Below, piece by piece: positions 16,516 through 25,167 of a DNA stretch of 64,000 nt. A program made the translations under genes and the position numbers. The notes beneath the pieces are model-generated. The model had not been told where the DNA came from and searched no databases. It saw only the letters and a program-made list of their open reading frames with translations. The stretch is from an uncultured Parabacteroides sp. (GTDB lineage: Bacteria > Bacteroidota > Bacteroidia > Bacteroidales > Tannerellaceae), in the NCBI RefSeq assembly GCF_947855115.1, contig NZ_CANTZW010000001.1, positions 124,001-188,000 of the forward strand, read 5' to 3'. Each line of letters opens with the position of its first letter. The first letter of the stretch is position 1.

Positions 16516-16610
16516 TTGTAGAGACGGAGCGTGCTCCGTCTCCCACCGTCTGACAGTAATTTAAAATACCATTTTGAGGGGATGAGACGGGGCACGCCCC
16601 GTCTCTACAA
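16516..16610. repeat. REPIN-like pair of inverted palindromes
   Basis: Two 22-base palindromes, GAGACGGAGC-GT-GCTCCGTCTC (16521-16542) and GAGACGGGGC-AC-GCCCCGTCTC (16584-16605), face each other. Outer arms TTGTAGAGACGG and CCGTCTCTACAA are exact reverse complements. About 41 bp separate the two palindromes. The layout is that of a REP doublet, mobilised elsewhere by RAYT transposases. The element lies inside the invertible segment. Confidence 0.7.
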
Positions 16611-16762
16611 AAATATACGCACGAGTTATGAGGCATGGTGAGATGGTCTCTGAAACAGGGAACGTTTCACCAATATCGTCATGTCTATACATTAGGGATA
16701 AAAAGAGGAAATTTAAGATAACAAAGAACCAAACACGAGAGAAATATAAACAAATCCTTTTA

Positions 16763-16796
16763 TTTGTTAGTTTTTAGTGATTTTTTACTACATTTG
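16763..16796 (+). promoter_or_regulatory. sigma-ABfr-type promoter within the invertible segment, facing right
   Basis: The -7 box TACATTTG (16789-16796) fits TAnnTTTG exactly. A TTTG at 16763-16766 is the -33 candidate, with a 22-base spacer, slightly longer than usual. In this orientation it fires toward 16840, antisense to the recombinase gene. Confidence 0.65.
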
Positions 16797-16839
16797 CGCC
16801 ATGAAAGATATGCTACTCTCCAAGTAGCCTATTTTATAT

Positions 16840-17775
16840 CTACCCGACTTGTGGTATATAATTGTTATATACACTTTCAAAACAGATCTTATTCACTGCC
16901 GCCATTTTTTCCAATGAGAAACTCTTCAGGTAGATTTGCGTGGTCTTGATGGATTTATGACCCAATAGCTCGCTAATTACCTCGATTGGAATATCCAGAT
17001 TTTTCAAGGTCGTGGCGAAAGAGTGACGGATCGTGTAAGATGTGACCGGGCTGGTCACGCCGCAAGCTTTTGCCAATTCCTTCAGATCCCGGTTGAAATG
17101 GGCCAAGGCGGAAATATATTCCTTATGGGCCTCTCTCCCGGTCTTCATCCCTCTCAGGTAGGGGAATAAATAAGGCGAGTCCTTACCTGTGCCACTCGAC
17201 AGTTCCCTCAGCAGCTCCCATGCGGCGGATTGTATCTCGATCAGCATCGAAGTACCCGTCTTCTGGCGTTTATACCGCAAGACACCGTCTCGGATATTCT
17301 CCTTCCTCAGATGGGCGAAATCCACGAAGGCCATGCCGCAAAACTGAAACATCAGGCACAACGCCTGCCGTGTCTTCACCAGTCTCGGATCGCTGAGCGG
17401 AACGGTCATCAAAGAACGTAGCACATCCCTAGGCAACGCCTTTTTACGTTTGCTCTCTATCCCCGTGAAAATCCCCTTGAACAAATAAGGGACATAGGGG
17501 GCCAGGCCCTCCTCCACCGCTATGTTGTACACGCAACGGAGCCGACGCATATAGGTCGATACCGTGTTCCACGCACATCCCCTGTCCAACAAAAAACCTT
17601 GGTAACGCCGAAGGTTCTCCTTGTTAAGATAGATATAGGGAACCTCCTCCGATCCACAAAACCGCACGAACGAGTTCAACGCATCCTGGTAACTCTTCGC
17701 CGTAGAAAAACGTCCATCCGCACGTAGCTCGCGGATATATAACCTCATTCCTTCTACTAAATCCTTTTTCTCCAT
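16840..17775 (-). CDS. tyrosine recombinase adjacent to the invertible capsule promoter
   Basis: This 311-residue protein has a SAM-like N-terminal domain (residues 1-95) and a tyrosine-recombinase catalytic domain. The catalytic Lys (KRQKTGT), the Arg of SYTIRHSFATTL, the His of ELLGHKSIKTTQIY and the terminal Tyr are visible. At the usual first-Arg position (normally ..RGM.FVD in Bacteroidales enzymes) the sequence reads QFCGMAFVD, with Cys146 instead. Capsule loci of this phylum often carry such genes beside upxY to invert the promoter. It is transcribed toward the invertible segment. Whether it is active, or another recombinase acts here, is not certain. Confidence 0.85.
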   Translation of the reverse strand: MEKKDLVEGMRLYIRELRADGRFSTAKSYQDALNSFVRFCGSEEVPYIYLNKENLRRYQGFLLDRGCAWNTVSTYMRRLRCVYNIAVEEGLAPYVPYLFKGIFTGIESKRKKALPRDVLRSLMTVPLSDPRLVKTRQALCLMFQFCGMAFVDFAHLRKENIRDGVLRYKRQKTGTSMLIEIQSAAWELLRELSSGTGKDSPYLFPYLRGMKTGREAHKEYISALAHFNRDLKELAKACGVTSPVTSYTIRHSFATTLKNLDIPIEVISELLGHKSIKTTQIYLKSFSLEKMAAVNKICFESVYNNYIPQVG

Positions 17776-17930
17776 AACATCACTATTTTATAATCCATAA
17801 ATCAACAAACACGACACGGACTTGGATGAAGGATACAATATTAAAAAATATGAAATCCTGATATAACGGCCGGCCTTTCACGGCTTGCCCGGTGGAGAAC
17901 GACCATCCGGCGAACCGATATCCCCCGATA

Positions 17931-17970
17931 AAAAAAAAGTCTATGGCCACCGGAGCGACCATAGACTTTT
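17931..17970 (-). terminator. rho-independent terminator of the first Dcp gene
   Basis: On the minus strand AAAAGTCTATGG pairs with CCATAGACTTTT around a 12-base loop, followed by a run of T (nine A on the + strand at 17930-17938). It lies 20 bases after the stop at 17990. Confidence 0.9.
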
Positions 17971-17989
17971 CCTGTTCTTAAACCGAATC

Positions 17990-20149
17990 TTATTTCAATC
18001 CTCTATTCTTCAGCAACGGGTCCGTGCCCGGTTCCTTGCCTCGGAAGTTCTTGTACATATCCATAGCGTCGTCGATACCGCCCGGTGTCAAGACATATTT
18101 ACGGAACTTATCGGCGCATTCCTGGTTGAAGATATCGCCGGTTTCCTTGAATGCCTCGAAAGCGTCGCAATCCAATACCTCGGCCCAGATGTAGCTATAG
18201 TAGCCGGCGGTGTAGCCGCCTCCCATCGTATGGTTGAAGTAAGTCGTGCGGTAACGGGAAGGGATTTGCCTGGGCAAGCCACGGCGGCCCAAGGTCTGTT
18301 GCTCGAAGTCCATCACGTTCAGGTTGGCCGGTACGTTATTCGCCTGGTCTACGAACTTGATCACCTTCTTGTCTGCCGCGTCACCGCCGATCGCATGGAA
18401 ATCCATATCCAGGAAAGAAGCCGCCAGATACTCGGTCGTAGCGAAACCTTGCCCGTACTTGCCACTCTTGTCCAGCTTCTCGATCAACTCGGCGGGGATC
18501 ACCTCTCCCGTCTGGTAATGCTTGGCGTATACCTTCAATACCTCCGGCTCGAATACCCAATGCTCCATGATCTGCGAAGGCAACTCCACGAAATCACGGG
18601 GAACGCCGGATACTCCGGAATAACGCACGTCGCGGAACAAACCATGCAGGCCATGACCGAACTCATGGAACAACGTAGTGGCCTCGTCCGCGCTCAACAA
18701 CGCAGGTTGCCCCGGCGCCGGCTGGCTAAAGTTACAAACGATCGTCACGACCGGAGCCACACGCTTGCCATCCTTATAGGCTTGCGGGCGGTAAGAGCCG
18801 CACCACGCCCCTCCGCGCTTGCTGGCACGGGGGAAGAAGTCGAAGTAAATAACGCCCAAGTGGGAGCCGTCCTTGTCCTTGCACTCGAAGGCCTGCGCTT
18901 CCGGATAAGGCAACGGGATGTCGCGGATAGGGGTGAACGTGATGCCATACAGCTTATTAGCCACGTAGAAAGCGCCCTCTCGCACATTATCCAGCTTCAG
19001 GTAAGGACGAACCTCATTCTCGTCTAAGTTGAACTTCGCTTTCTTGGCCTTCTCGAAATAATAACGCCAGTCCCAGCCCTCGGCCTCGAAATCGCCGCCT
19101 TCCTTCTTGATCTCGGCGTTGATATCGGCCAACTCCTCTTTCGCTTTCGCCAAGGCAGGTTTCCATACCTCGTCTAGCAACTGATAGACCTTATCCGAGC
19201 TTTTCGCCATACGATCCTCCAGCACGAAAGAGGCGTAATCATCATAGCCCATCAATTTCGCTTTCGCCAAACGGGCGGCAACCAAATCGCGGACCACCTC
19301 CTTGTTATCGTTCTCGTTATTGTTATTACCCCGGTTGATATAAGCGTTGAACATCTTCTCGCGCAACTCCCGCTTATCGGAATATTGCAAGAACGGCATC
19401 ACGCTAGGGTTCTGCAAGGTAAAGACCCATTTGCCTTCCATGCCGGCATCCTTGGCGGCCTGGGCAGCATTGGCGATCAAGGTCTGGGGCAGGCCGGAAA
19501 GGTCTTCCTCCTTATCGATCACCAGCTTGAAAGCGTTGGTCTCTTTCAGCATATTCTGCCCGAAGGTAAGCTGCAACATAGAGATCTTGCTATTCAACTC
19601 GCGCAACTTCGCCTGATCCTCCGCGGAAAGGTTGGCGCCTCCCCGGACGAAGTCCTTATAAGTCTCCTCCAACAGCTTCATTTGCTCCTTGTCGAGACCC
19701 AGCTCATCCTTCTTATCGTACACGGCCTTCACACGAGCGAATAACTTCGCGTTCAGGTTGATATCATCATTATACTTTGATAATAGCGGCGACATCTCAC
19801 GGCTCAACGCCTGCATCTCATCGTTCGTATTGACACTGTTCTGCCCACCGAAAACGATCTGCACCTTCCGGAGCAACGCACCTTGCCCGTCCAAGGCGAC
19901 AATCGTATTCTCGAATGTCGGGGCATCCGGGTTACTCACGATCGCCTCGATCTCCTTACGTCCCTCTTCCATGCCTCGCAATAGGGCCGGTTTGTAATGC
20001 TCGAACTTGATCTGATCAAAAGGTGGAACTCCAAACGGGGTCGTATATTCCGCGAAGAACGGATTCTCCCCCTCTACGGCCTTCTTCTCGGAAGTACCGC
20101 AGGCAGTAAGCATAACGGCTAATCCTGCTGCCATAATTAAATGTTTCAT
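17990..20149 (-). CDS. dcp: M3-family peptidyl-dipeptidase lipoprotein, copy 1
   Basis: This 719-residue protein has a lipoprotein signal with lipobox LTAC (Cys17). The M3 zinc motif HEFGH lies at residues 495-499 (TTLFHEFGHGLHGLF). The typical start FFAEYTTPFGVPPFDQI and end GGIDDAMDMYKNFRGKEPG are present. The enzyme removes dipeptides from peptide C-termini. The lipid anchor suggests a periplasmic or surface-facing place, rather than the cytoplasmic place of enterobacterial Dcp. It lies 38 bp downstream of a closely related copy, so the pair arose by tandem duplication. It ends in a clear terminator. Confidence 0.93.
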   Translation of the reverse strand: MKHLIMAAGLAVMLTACGTSEKKAVEGENPFFAEYTTPFGVPPFDQIKFEHYKPALLRGMEEGRKEIEAIVSNPDAPTFENTIVALDGQGALLRKVQIVFGGQNSVNTNDEMQALSREMSPLLSKYNDDINLNAKLFARVKAVYDKKDELGLDKEQMKLLEETYKDFVRGGANLSAEDQAKLRELNSKISMLQLTFGQNMLKETNAFKLVIDKEEDLSGLPQTLIANAAQAAKDAGMEGKWVFTLQNPSVMPFLQYSDKRELREKMFNAYINRGNNNNENDNKEVVRDLVAARLAKAKLMGYDDYASFVLEDRMAKSSDKVYQLLDEVWKPALAKAKEELADINAEIKKEGGDFEAEGWDWRYYFEKAKKAKFNLDENEVRPYLKLDNVREGAFYVANKLYGITFTPIRDIPLPYPEAQAFECKDKDGSHLGVIYFDFFPRASKRGGAWCGSYRPQAYKDGKRVAPVVTIVCNFSQPAPGQPALLSADEATTLFHEFGHGLHGLFRDVRYSGVSGVPRDFVELPSQIMEHWVFEPEVLKVYAKHYQTGEVIPAELIEKLDKSGKYGQGFATTEYLAASFLDMDFHAIGGDAADKKVIKFVDQANNVPANLNVMDFEQQTLGRRGLPRQIPSRYRTTYFNHTMGGGYTAGYYSYIWAEVLDCDAFEAFKETGDIFNQECADKFRKYVLTPGGIDDAMDMYKNFRGKEPGTDPLLKNRGLK

Positions 20150-20187
20150 CTTGATGACTTATGATTATGATTTATAAATTGTCTTTC

Positions 20188-22308
20188 TCACTTCAAGCCC
20201 CGGTTCTCCAGCAACGGATCGATACCCGGTTGTTTGCCGCGGAAATTCACGTACATATCCATAGCGTCGTCGATGCCGCCCGGCGTCAGCACGTATTCGC
20301 GGAATCTGGAGGCGACCTCCGGGTTGAAGATATCCCCGGTCTCCTTATAAGCCTGGAAAGCATCGCAATCCAACACCTCGGCCCAGATATAGCTGTAATA
20401 ACCGGCGGTGTACCCGCCTTCCATCGTATGCCCGAAATAAGTGGTGCGGTAGCGAGAGGGTATCTGACGGATCAAGCCGCGATCGCCCAATACCTTCGCC
20501 TCGAATTTCTCGATATCCAAACCGGCGGGGATTTCTTTCAGCACGTGATAGTCCATGTCCAGGTAAGAGGCCGCCAGATACTCGGTCGTAGCGAAACCTT
20601 GCCCGTACTTGCCGCTCTTGATCATCTTGTCTACAAGGGCTTGGGGGATGACCTCGCCGGTCTGGTAATGCTTGGCGTATACTTTCAGTACCTCCGGCTC
20701 CACGGCCCAATGCTCGTCCACTTGCGAGGGCAGCTCCACGAAGTCACGAGGCACGTCTGCCACTCCATAATAATGAACGTCGCAGAACAAGCCGTGCAAG
20801 GCATGTCCGAACTCGTGGAATACGGTCTCGGTCTCGTCTGCCGTCAGGAGCGCCGGTTGCCCATCCGCAGGTTTGCTGAAATTAAACACGGTGGTAACCA
20901 CCGGGGCCACTCGCTTGCCGTCTTTATACGTTTGCGAGCGGTAGCCGCCGCACCACGCTCCTCCCCCTTTGCCCGGACGGGTAAAGAAGTCCATATACAA
21001 AACGCCCAGATGCGTGCCATCCTTATCCTTGCACTCGAAAGCGAGAGCGTCGGGGTCCGGCTTCGGGATGTCCTTGATCTCGGTAAAGGTGACACCGTAT
21101 AGCTTATTGGCGACATAGAAGATACCCTCACGTACATGCCCCAGCTCGAAATACGGGCGCATCTCGTTCTCGTCCAGGTTATATTTCGCTTTCTTGGCTT
21201 TCTCGAAATAATAACGCCAGTCCCAGCCCTCGGCCTCGAAATCGCCGCCTTCCTTCTTGATCTCGGCGTTGATATCTGCCAATTCCTCTTTCGCTTTCGC
21301 CAAGGCCGACGGCCAGATCTTATCGAGCAGGTCGTACACGTTCTTCTCGTTCTTCGCCATATTCTCTTCCAATACGAAAGCGGCATAATCCTCATATCCC
21401 ATCAACCGGGCCTTCTCCAGGCGGGCGGCGATCAGTTGCTTGACCACCTCTTTATTATCATTCTCGTTATTATTGTTGCCACGGCTCGTATACGCCTTGA
21501 AGATCTTCTCGCGCAAATCGCGCTTATCGGCGTATTGAAGGAAAGGCATCACACTCGGGTTATGAAGGGTAAAGACCCATTTACCGTCCAGGCCATTCTC
21601 CTTGGCCGTTTGCGCCGCCTTGACGATCACGTCTGCCGGCAGGCCGGACAAGTCTTCTTCCTTATCGATCACTAATTGGAAAGCGTTGGTCTCTTTCAAG
21701 GTATTCTGCCCGAAAGTAAGCTCGAGCATGGATATTTTCTCGTTCAGCTCACGCAGTGTCGCCTGCTTATCTTCCGGGAGGTTGGCCCCGCCTCGCACGA
21801 AACCTTTATAGGTCTCTTCCAGCAATTTCATCTGCTCCTTATCCAGGTTGAAGCCGGCCTTATTGTCGTAAACGGATTTTACCCGTGCGAAAAGCTTGGG
21901 GTTTAAGCTGATATCATCCGAGTGCTTGGATAAAAGGGGATAAAGCTCACGTTCGAGCTCTTGGATCTCGTCCGTGGTATTCACACTGGATTGACCGCCG
22001 AAAGCATACATTACCTTTGTAAGCAACTCGCCGCTTCGGTCCAAGGCCACGATCGTATTCTCGAATGTCGGGGCATCCGGGTTTGCCACGATCGCCTCGA
22101 TCTCCTTCGATTGCTCTTCCATGCCTTTCAAAAGGGCGGGCTTGTAATGAGCCACCTCTATTTGGTCAAACGGAGGCACCCCGAACGGTGTCGTATACTC
22201 CGTGAAAAACGGATTGGGTGTAGCGCCTTCCGCTACATCGCTTTTCTTTGAGGAGGAACATGCTCCCAAAATAACCGCTAAACCTGCGGCCATAAGCGTT
22301 TTATTCAT
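20188..22308 (-). CDS. dcp: M3-family peptidyl-dipeptidase lipoprotein, copy 2
   Basis: This 706-residue paralogue of the next gene has lipobox LGAC (Cys17) and zinc motif HEFGH at 498-502 (TVFHEFGHALHGLF). The two proteins share long identical blocks, for example AKEELADINAEIKKEGGDFE and FATTEYLAASFLDMD/SYLDMD. It lacks about a dozen residues near 600 that copy 1 has. A -7 box TATCTTTG lies at 22337-22344 on the minus strand, so both genes may be transcribed from here across the 38-bp gap. Substrate differences between the copies cannot be read from sequence. Confidence 0.93.
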   Translation of the reverse strand: MNKTLMAAGLAVILGACSSSKKSDVAEGATPNPFFTEYTTPFGVPPFDQIEVAHYKPALLKGMEEQSKEIEAIVANPDAPTFENTIVALDRSGELLTKVMYAFGGQSSVNTTDEIQELERELYPLLSKHSDDISLNPKLFARVKSVYDNKAGFNLDKEQMKLLEETYKGFVRGGANLPEDKQATLRELNEKISMLELTFGQNTLKETNAFQLVIDKEEDLSGLPADVIVKAAQTAKENGLDGKWVFTLHNPSVMPFLQYADKRDLREKIFKAYTSRGNNNNENDNKEVVKQLIAARLEKARLMGYEDYAAFVLEENMAKNEKNVYDLLDKIWPSALAKAKEELADINAEIKKEGGDFEAEGWDWRYYFEKAKKAKYNLDENEMRPYFELGHVREGIFYVANKLYGVTFTEIKDIPKPDPDALAFECKDKDGTHLGVLYMDFFTRPGKGGGAWCGGYRSQTYKDGKRVAPVVTTVFNFSKPADGQPALLTADETETVFHEFGHALHGLFCDVHYYGVADVPRDFVELPSQVDEHWAVEPEVLKVYAKHYQTGEVIPQALVDKMIKSGKYGQGFATTEYLAASYLDMDYHVLKEIPAGLDIEKFEAKVLGDRGLIRQIPSRYRTTYFGHTMEGGYTAGYYSYIWAEVLDCDAFQAYKETGDIFNPEVASRFREYVLTPGGIDDAMDMYVNFRGKQPGIDPLLENRGLK

Positions 22309-22426
22309 GCCATTGTTTTATTAGAATTACAATGGACAAAGATAACGAAGTTTTGCGTTACAATTCTATATTCAAATTGTTATTATTTAAAACCCGGAAA
22401 AAGATTTTCACAATTCATCCGTAAAG

Positions 22427-22463
22427 CGGTTCCCCGGAGGGGGATTTTCCCTTCGGGGAACCG
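22427..22463 (-). terminator. strong hairpin between the acidic ORF and the Dcp genes
   Basis: CGGTTCCCCG (22427-22436) pairs perfectly with CGGGGAACCG (22454-22463), with an additional AGGG/CCCT pairing in the loop. There is no T run beyond it. It could end the small upstream transcript. Confidence 0.45.
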
Positions 22464-22476
22464 GATATGTTCGCGC

Positions 22477-22656
22477 TCAATGCTCAATCGAGTCACTCTC
22501 TATACCGTCTTCTATGTTCTCGTTCTCTATGGTCTCTTGCAAATCTTGAATGTCATCGGATGTATAATCGTCCGACAGCACGGAATTGGTAGACATCGTC
22601 TCATCATGAAGCTCATCACTCTCGTCCCACAATGTTTTCATTATTTTCTCTGGCAT
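22477..22656 (-). CDS. small acidic hypothetical protein
   Basis: The ATG at 22656 gives 59 residues, MPEKIMKTLWDESDELHDET onward, very rich in Asp and Glu and ending ESDSIEH. The start at 22656 is preferred over one at 22704 because AAGAGA precedes it. There is no domain, signal peptide or membrane segment. It is isolated between the divergent FMN-enzyme gene and the Dcp genes, and a hairpin follows its stop. It may be a real small protein or a chance ORF. Confidence 0.35.
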   Translation of the reverse strand: MPEKIMKTLWDESDELHDETMSTNSVLSDDYTSDDIQDLQETIENENIEDGIESDSIEH

Positions 22657-22778
22657 ATCTCTCTTACATTTTAAAGTTATATGCCTATTCAACAACGCTG
22701 GCAAGGAAATTGTTTACCAAAGCCGATATGCCGATACCAGCGCTTCCCCCACCATACACGTCATTTTCACCCCCATTC

Positions 22779-22809
22779 TTTGATTAGTCCGAATAAAAGA
22801 ATAAATTTG
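22779..22809 (+). promoter_or_regulatory. sigma-ABfr promoter of the FMN enzyme gene
   Basis: TTTG at 22779-22782 and TAAATTTG at 22802-22809 are separated by 19 bases, an exact fit to the Bacteroides -33/-7 consensus. Transcription should begin near 22816, leaving a leader of about 125 bases. Confidence 0.75.
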
Positions 22810-22939
22810 CGCTATACGTCAATAATATACGACTTCCATGAAGGAGTCGCCACTTACAAGACGACTGCCGAGATGGATGAGAAGCCGGTAGAGAACCTAT
22901 GCAACAGGAAAGAGGTTTTATTAGTAAAACAAAATAAAC

Positions 22940-23887
22940 ATGAATCGAATTTGTAGTCTTTTTGGTATTCAGTATCCCATTATACAAGGGGGGATGGTTT
23001 GGTGTAGCGGTTGGCGGCTGGCTTCCGCGGTTAGTAACGCGGGAGGGTTAGGGCTGATCGGGGCAGGTTCCATGCATCCGGAAGTGCTGCGGGAACATAT
23101 CCGGAAATGCGAGGCGGCGACCGACAAGCCTTTCGGCGTGAACGTACCGCTGATGTATCCGGAAATCGATACCCTGATGCGGATATTGGTGGAGGAAAAG
23201 GTGAGGATCGTATTCACCTCCGCAGGCAACCCGAAAACATGGACAAAGTATTTGAAGGATCAAGGCATGACAGTGGCTCATGTGGTAAGCAGCTCCAAAT
23301 TCGCCACCAAATGCGAGGAAGCCGGAGTGGATGCCATCGTTGCCGAAGGCTTCGAGGCCGGAGGACACAACGGACGGGAGGAGACAACCACGATGTGCCT
23401 GATCCCCGCCGTCCGGAAAGCGACCTCTCTCCCGCTTTTGGCAGCGGGAGGTATCGGAAACGGCCCCGCGATGCTGGCGGCATTCGCTCTAGGGGCCGAC
23501 GGCGTGCAGATAGGCACTCGTTTCGCCTTGACCCAAGAAAGCTCGGCACACGAGAATTTCAAGAGATTATGCTTGAACCTGAAGGAAGGCGATACGAAGT
23601 TATTATTAAAGAAACTGTCTCCCACCCGTCTGGTGAAAGGCGATTTCGCTACGGCAGTGGAAGAAGCGGAAGCCCGGGGAGCGTCCGCGGAAGAACTACG
23701 CGAGCTATTAGGCAAGGGACGTGCCAAGAAAGGTATCTTTGAGGGCGACCTGAAGGAAGGCGAGCTGGAGATCGGACAAGTAGCGTCTTTATTCTGGGAG
23801 GAAACATCCGTAGAAGAGGTGATGAAAGAGTTGATCCGGGATTTCAACCTATCTCTCGAGAACATCAAATACAATCATTTCGAATAA
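22940..23887 (+). CDS. FMN-dependent nitronate monooxygenase / FabK-type enoyl reductase
   Basis: This 315-residue TIM-barrel protein starts LFGIQYPIIQGGMVWCSGWR followed by LASAVSNAGGLGLIG. It has the GFEAGGHNG loop near residue 138 and LPLLAAGGIGNG and GADGVQIGTRF in the FMN phosphate-binding region. These patterns are shared by nitronate monooxygenases (2-nitropropane dioxygenases) and FabK enoyl-ACP reductases. In gut Bacteroidales FabK-like activity in fatty acid synthesis is plausible, but the two cannot be separated by eye. The gene is monocistronic, with a good promoter upstream and a bidirectional terminator after it. Confidence 0.85.
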   Translation: MNRICSLFGIQYPIIQGGMVWCSGWRLASAVSNAGGLGLIGAGSMHPEVLREHIRKCEAATDKPFGVNVPLMYPEIDTLMRILVEEKVRIVFTSAGNPKTWTKYLKDQGMTVAHVVSSSKFATKCEEAGVDAIVAEGFEAGGHNGREETTTMCLIPAVRKATSLPLLAAGGIGNGPAMLAAFALGADGVQIGTRFALTQESSAHENFKRLCLNLKEGDTKLLLKKLSPTRLVKGDFATAVEEAEARGASAEELRELLGKGRAKKGIFEGDLKEGELEIGQVASLFWEETSVEEVMKELIRDFNLSLENIKYNHFE

Positions 23888-23916
23888 CCCGCGTATTATC
23901 CCTATATCGATAGAAA

Positions 23917-23951
23917 ATCCGATAGGTCTCCGGCCGAGAGACCTATCGGAT
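23917..23951. terminator. bidirectional terminator
   Basis: ATCCGATAGGTCTC (23917-23930) pairs perfectly with GAGACCTATCGGAT (23938-23951), loop 7 bases. A-rich sequence precedes it and T-rich sequence follows, so it can end both the FMN-enzyme transcript and the convergent efflux operon. Confidence 0.88.
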
Positions 23952-23977
23952 CTTATTTATAACCTATCGAACCTCAT

Positions 23978-25162
23978 TTACAATTTGTACTTATACAATT
24001 GCGCCATCACCTTTTGGTATTGGTTTTGCAATTGCAGGTAGTTTTGCACGCTTTGGTAATACGTGGTCACATCCACGAAATACTCGATCATGGAGATTTG
24101 CCCGGCCTGTATAGCCTTGTTCAACAAAGCCAGGTTATTCTGTCTTTCCAGCACGTCCTTATACTCATCGATAGATCTTTTCAAGGAGACGGACTGGTCG
24201 TATAACTGCCGCAAACTATTCTCTACCGTGAAAGAGGCGCTCTCCAACTGCATCTCCGTGTAACGGGTCTGGGCTTTCGCCTGTTTCACGCTATTACGGT
24301 TCGAGAACAACGGGATGCTGATCCCTACCAAGAAACCATTGAAACGCTCTCCACCCGAGGAAGGATTCATACGATACCCCAACTCGAAACTAGGCAAGCC
24401 TTTCGCCTTGCTCACGCTCAATTGCCGGAGGGCTGTCGCCTGGTCGCCCCGCAAGGTCTGTAATTGCGGGTCGGCCTGCATCGCCTCCGTCCTCAGCTCG
24501 TCGAAGGAAAGCACCTCCTTCTCCGGTAAGGCATAGGCCGTATCGGTAAACTCGATAGCGATACCACCATTCAGTGTAGCCAGTTCCTTCAACTTAGCCA
24601 GACGAGCGGTCTCGTTCATCCGGGCCTCTGTCCGGGCGTTCAACAATTCCAGATCGATCTTGTTCGTCTCAAGGATGTTCGCGTTGCCCTTTTCCAGACG
24701 GGTCGCGTAAAAAGCGGAAAGCTGCTCGGCGTTCTTGAGACGGGTCTCCAAAAGGCCCTTTTGCTGGTTCAGCAGCACCAAATCCAAACAGATCTCTTTC
24801 ACCTGCAACAAGATCTGCTGGCGAAAAGCCATTCCCTGACGGTCCAGACCCGCGAACTTCGCCTTTGTGAGCTTATGCTTCTGGACATATACGGACGGGA
24901 AGTCGAAGCTTTGGGAAGCGACAAACTCACCGGAGAAGCCCATCCCCTCTTTATTCCCCCAGAAATGTGAATAAGAGACCGACGGGTCCGGCAGGTTATT
25001 ATCCAGCCTCGCCTCCAGTTTTTGCGATTGGATCAACTGGCTATTCGCCTGCAGATCCTTGTTGTTCGCCTCTACGCTTCGAAGCACGTCCTCTATGGAA
25101 GTCTGGGCGGAAAGGCCGCCTGCCAGTAAAGACAAGGCGGCGACTATAATATATGATTTCAT
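23978..25162 (-). CDS. TolC/CusC-family outer-membrane efflux protein
   Basis: This 394-residue protein has a signal peptide (MKSYIIVAALSLLAGGLSAQ) and two long coiled-coil outer-membrane-efflux domains rich in Gln, Asn, Leu and Ala (LRSVEANNKDLQANSQLIQS near residue 30; ENSLRQLYDQSVSLKRSIDE near 310). It forms the outer-membrane channel for the RND pump encoded directly upstream (5-bp gap). It is the last gene of a four-gene leftward operon ending at the terminator 23917-23951. Confidence 0.9.
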   Translation of the reverse strand: MKSYIIVAALSLLAGGLSAQTSIEDVLRSVEANNKDLQANSQLIQSQKLEARLDNNLPDPSVSYSHFWGNKEGMGFSGEFVASQSFDFPSVYVQKHKLTKAKFAGLDRQGMAFRQQILLQVKEICLDLVLLNQQKGLLETRLKNAEQLSAFYATRLEKGNANILETNKIDLELLNARTEARMNETARLAKLKELATLNGGIAIEFTDTAYALPEKEVLSFDELRTEAMQADPQLQTLRGDQATALRQLSVSKAKGLPSFELGYRMNPSSGGERFNGFLVGISIPLFSNRNSVKQAKAQTRYTEMQLESASFTVENSLRQLYDQSVSLKRSIDEYKDVLERQNNLALLNKAIQAGQISMIEYFVDVTTYYQSVQNYLQLQNQYQKVMAQLYKYKL

Positions 25163-25167
25163 AAAAC

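Larger units (their letters stand above)
16443..16828. other. invertible promoter segment with three recombination-site-like repeats
   Basis: The 17-bp sequence GCTACTTGGAGAGTAGC occurs at 16443-16459 and 16469-16485, and as its exact reverse complement at 16812-16828. The right-hand flanks combine those of the two left copies (TAG outside, ATA inside), as expected of recombination partners. Between them lie 326 bp with a REPIN-like element and one good promoter (16763-16796). That promoter faces right, toward the recombinase 3' end and away from upxY. Inversion would place its -7 box near 16501-16508, facing upxY. The whole 16293-16839 gap holds no gene. Confidence 0.85.

Noticed and set aside
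17885..19027. 380-codon ORF on the + strand
   Set aside because: It lies antisense to the M3 peptidase gene, which has clear family motifs, a lipobox and a terminator. The + frame product has no recognisable domain.
20161..21102. 313-codon ORF on the + strand
   Set aside because: It is antisense to the second M3 peptidase and resembles the shadow frame of the first one, as expected from duplicated sequence.
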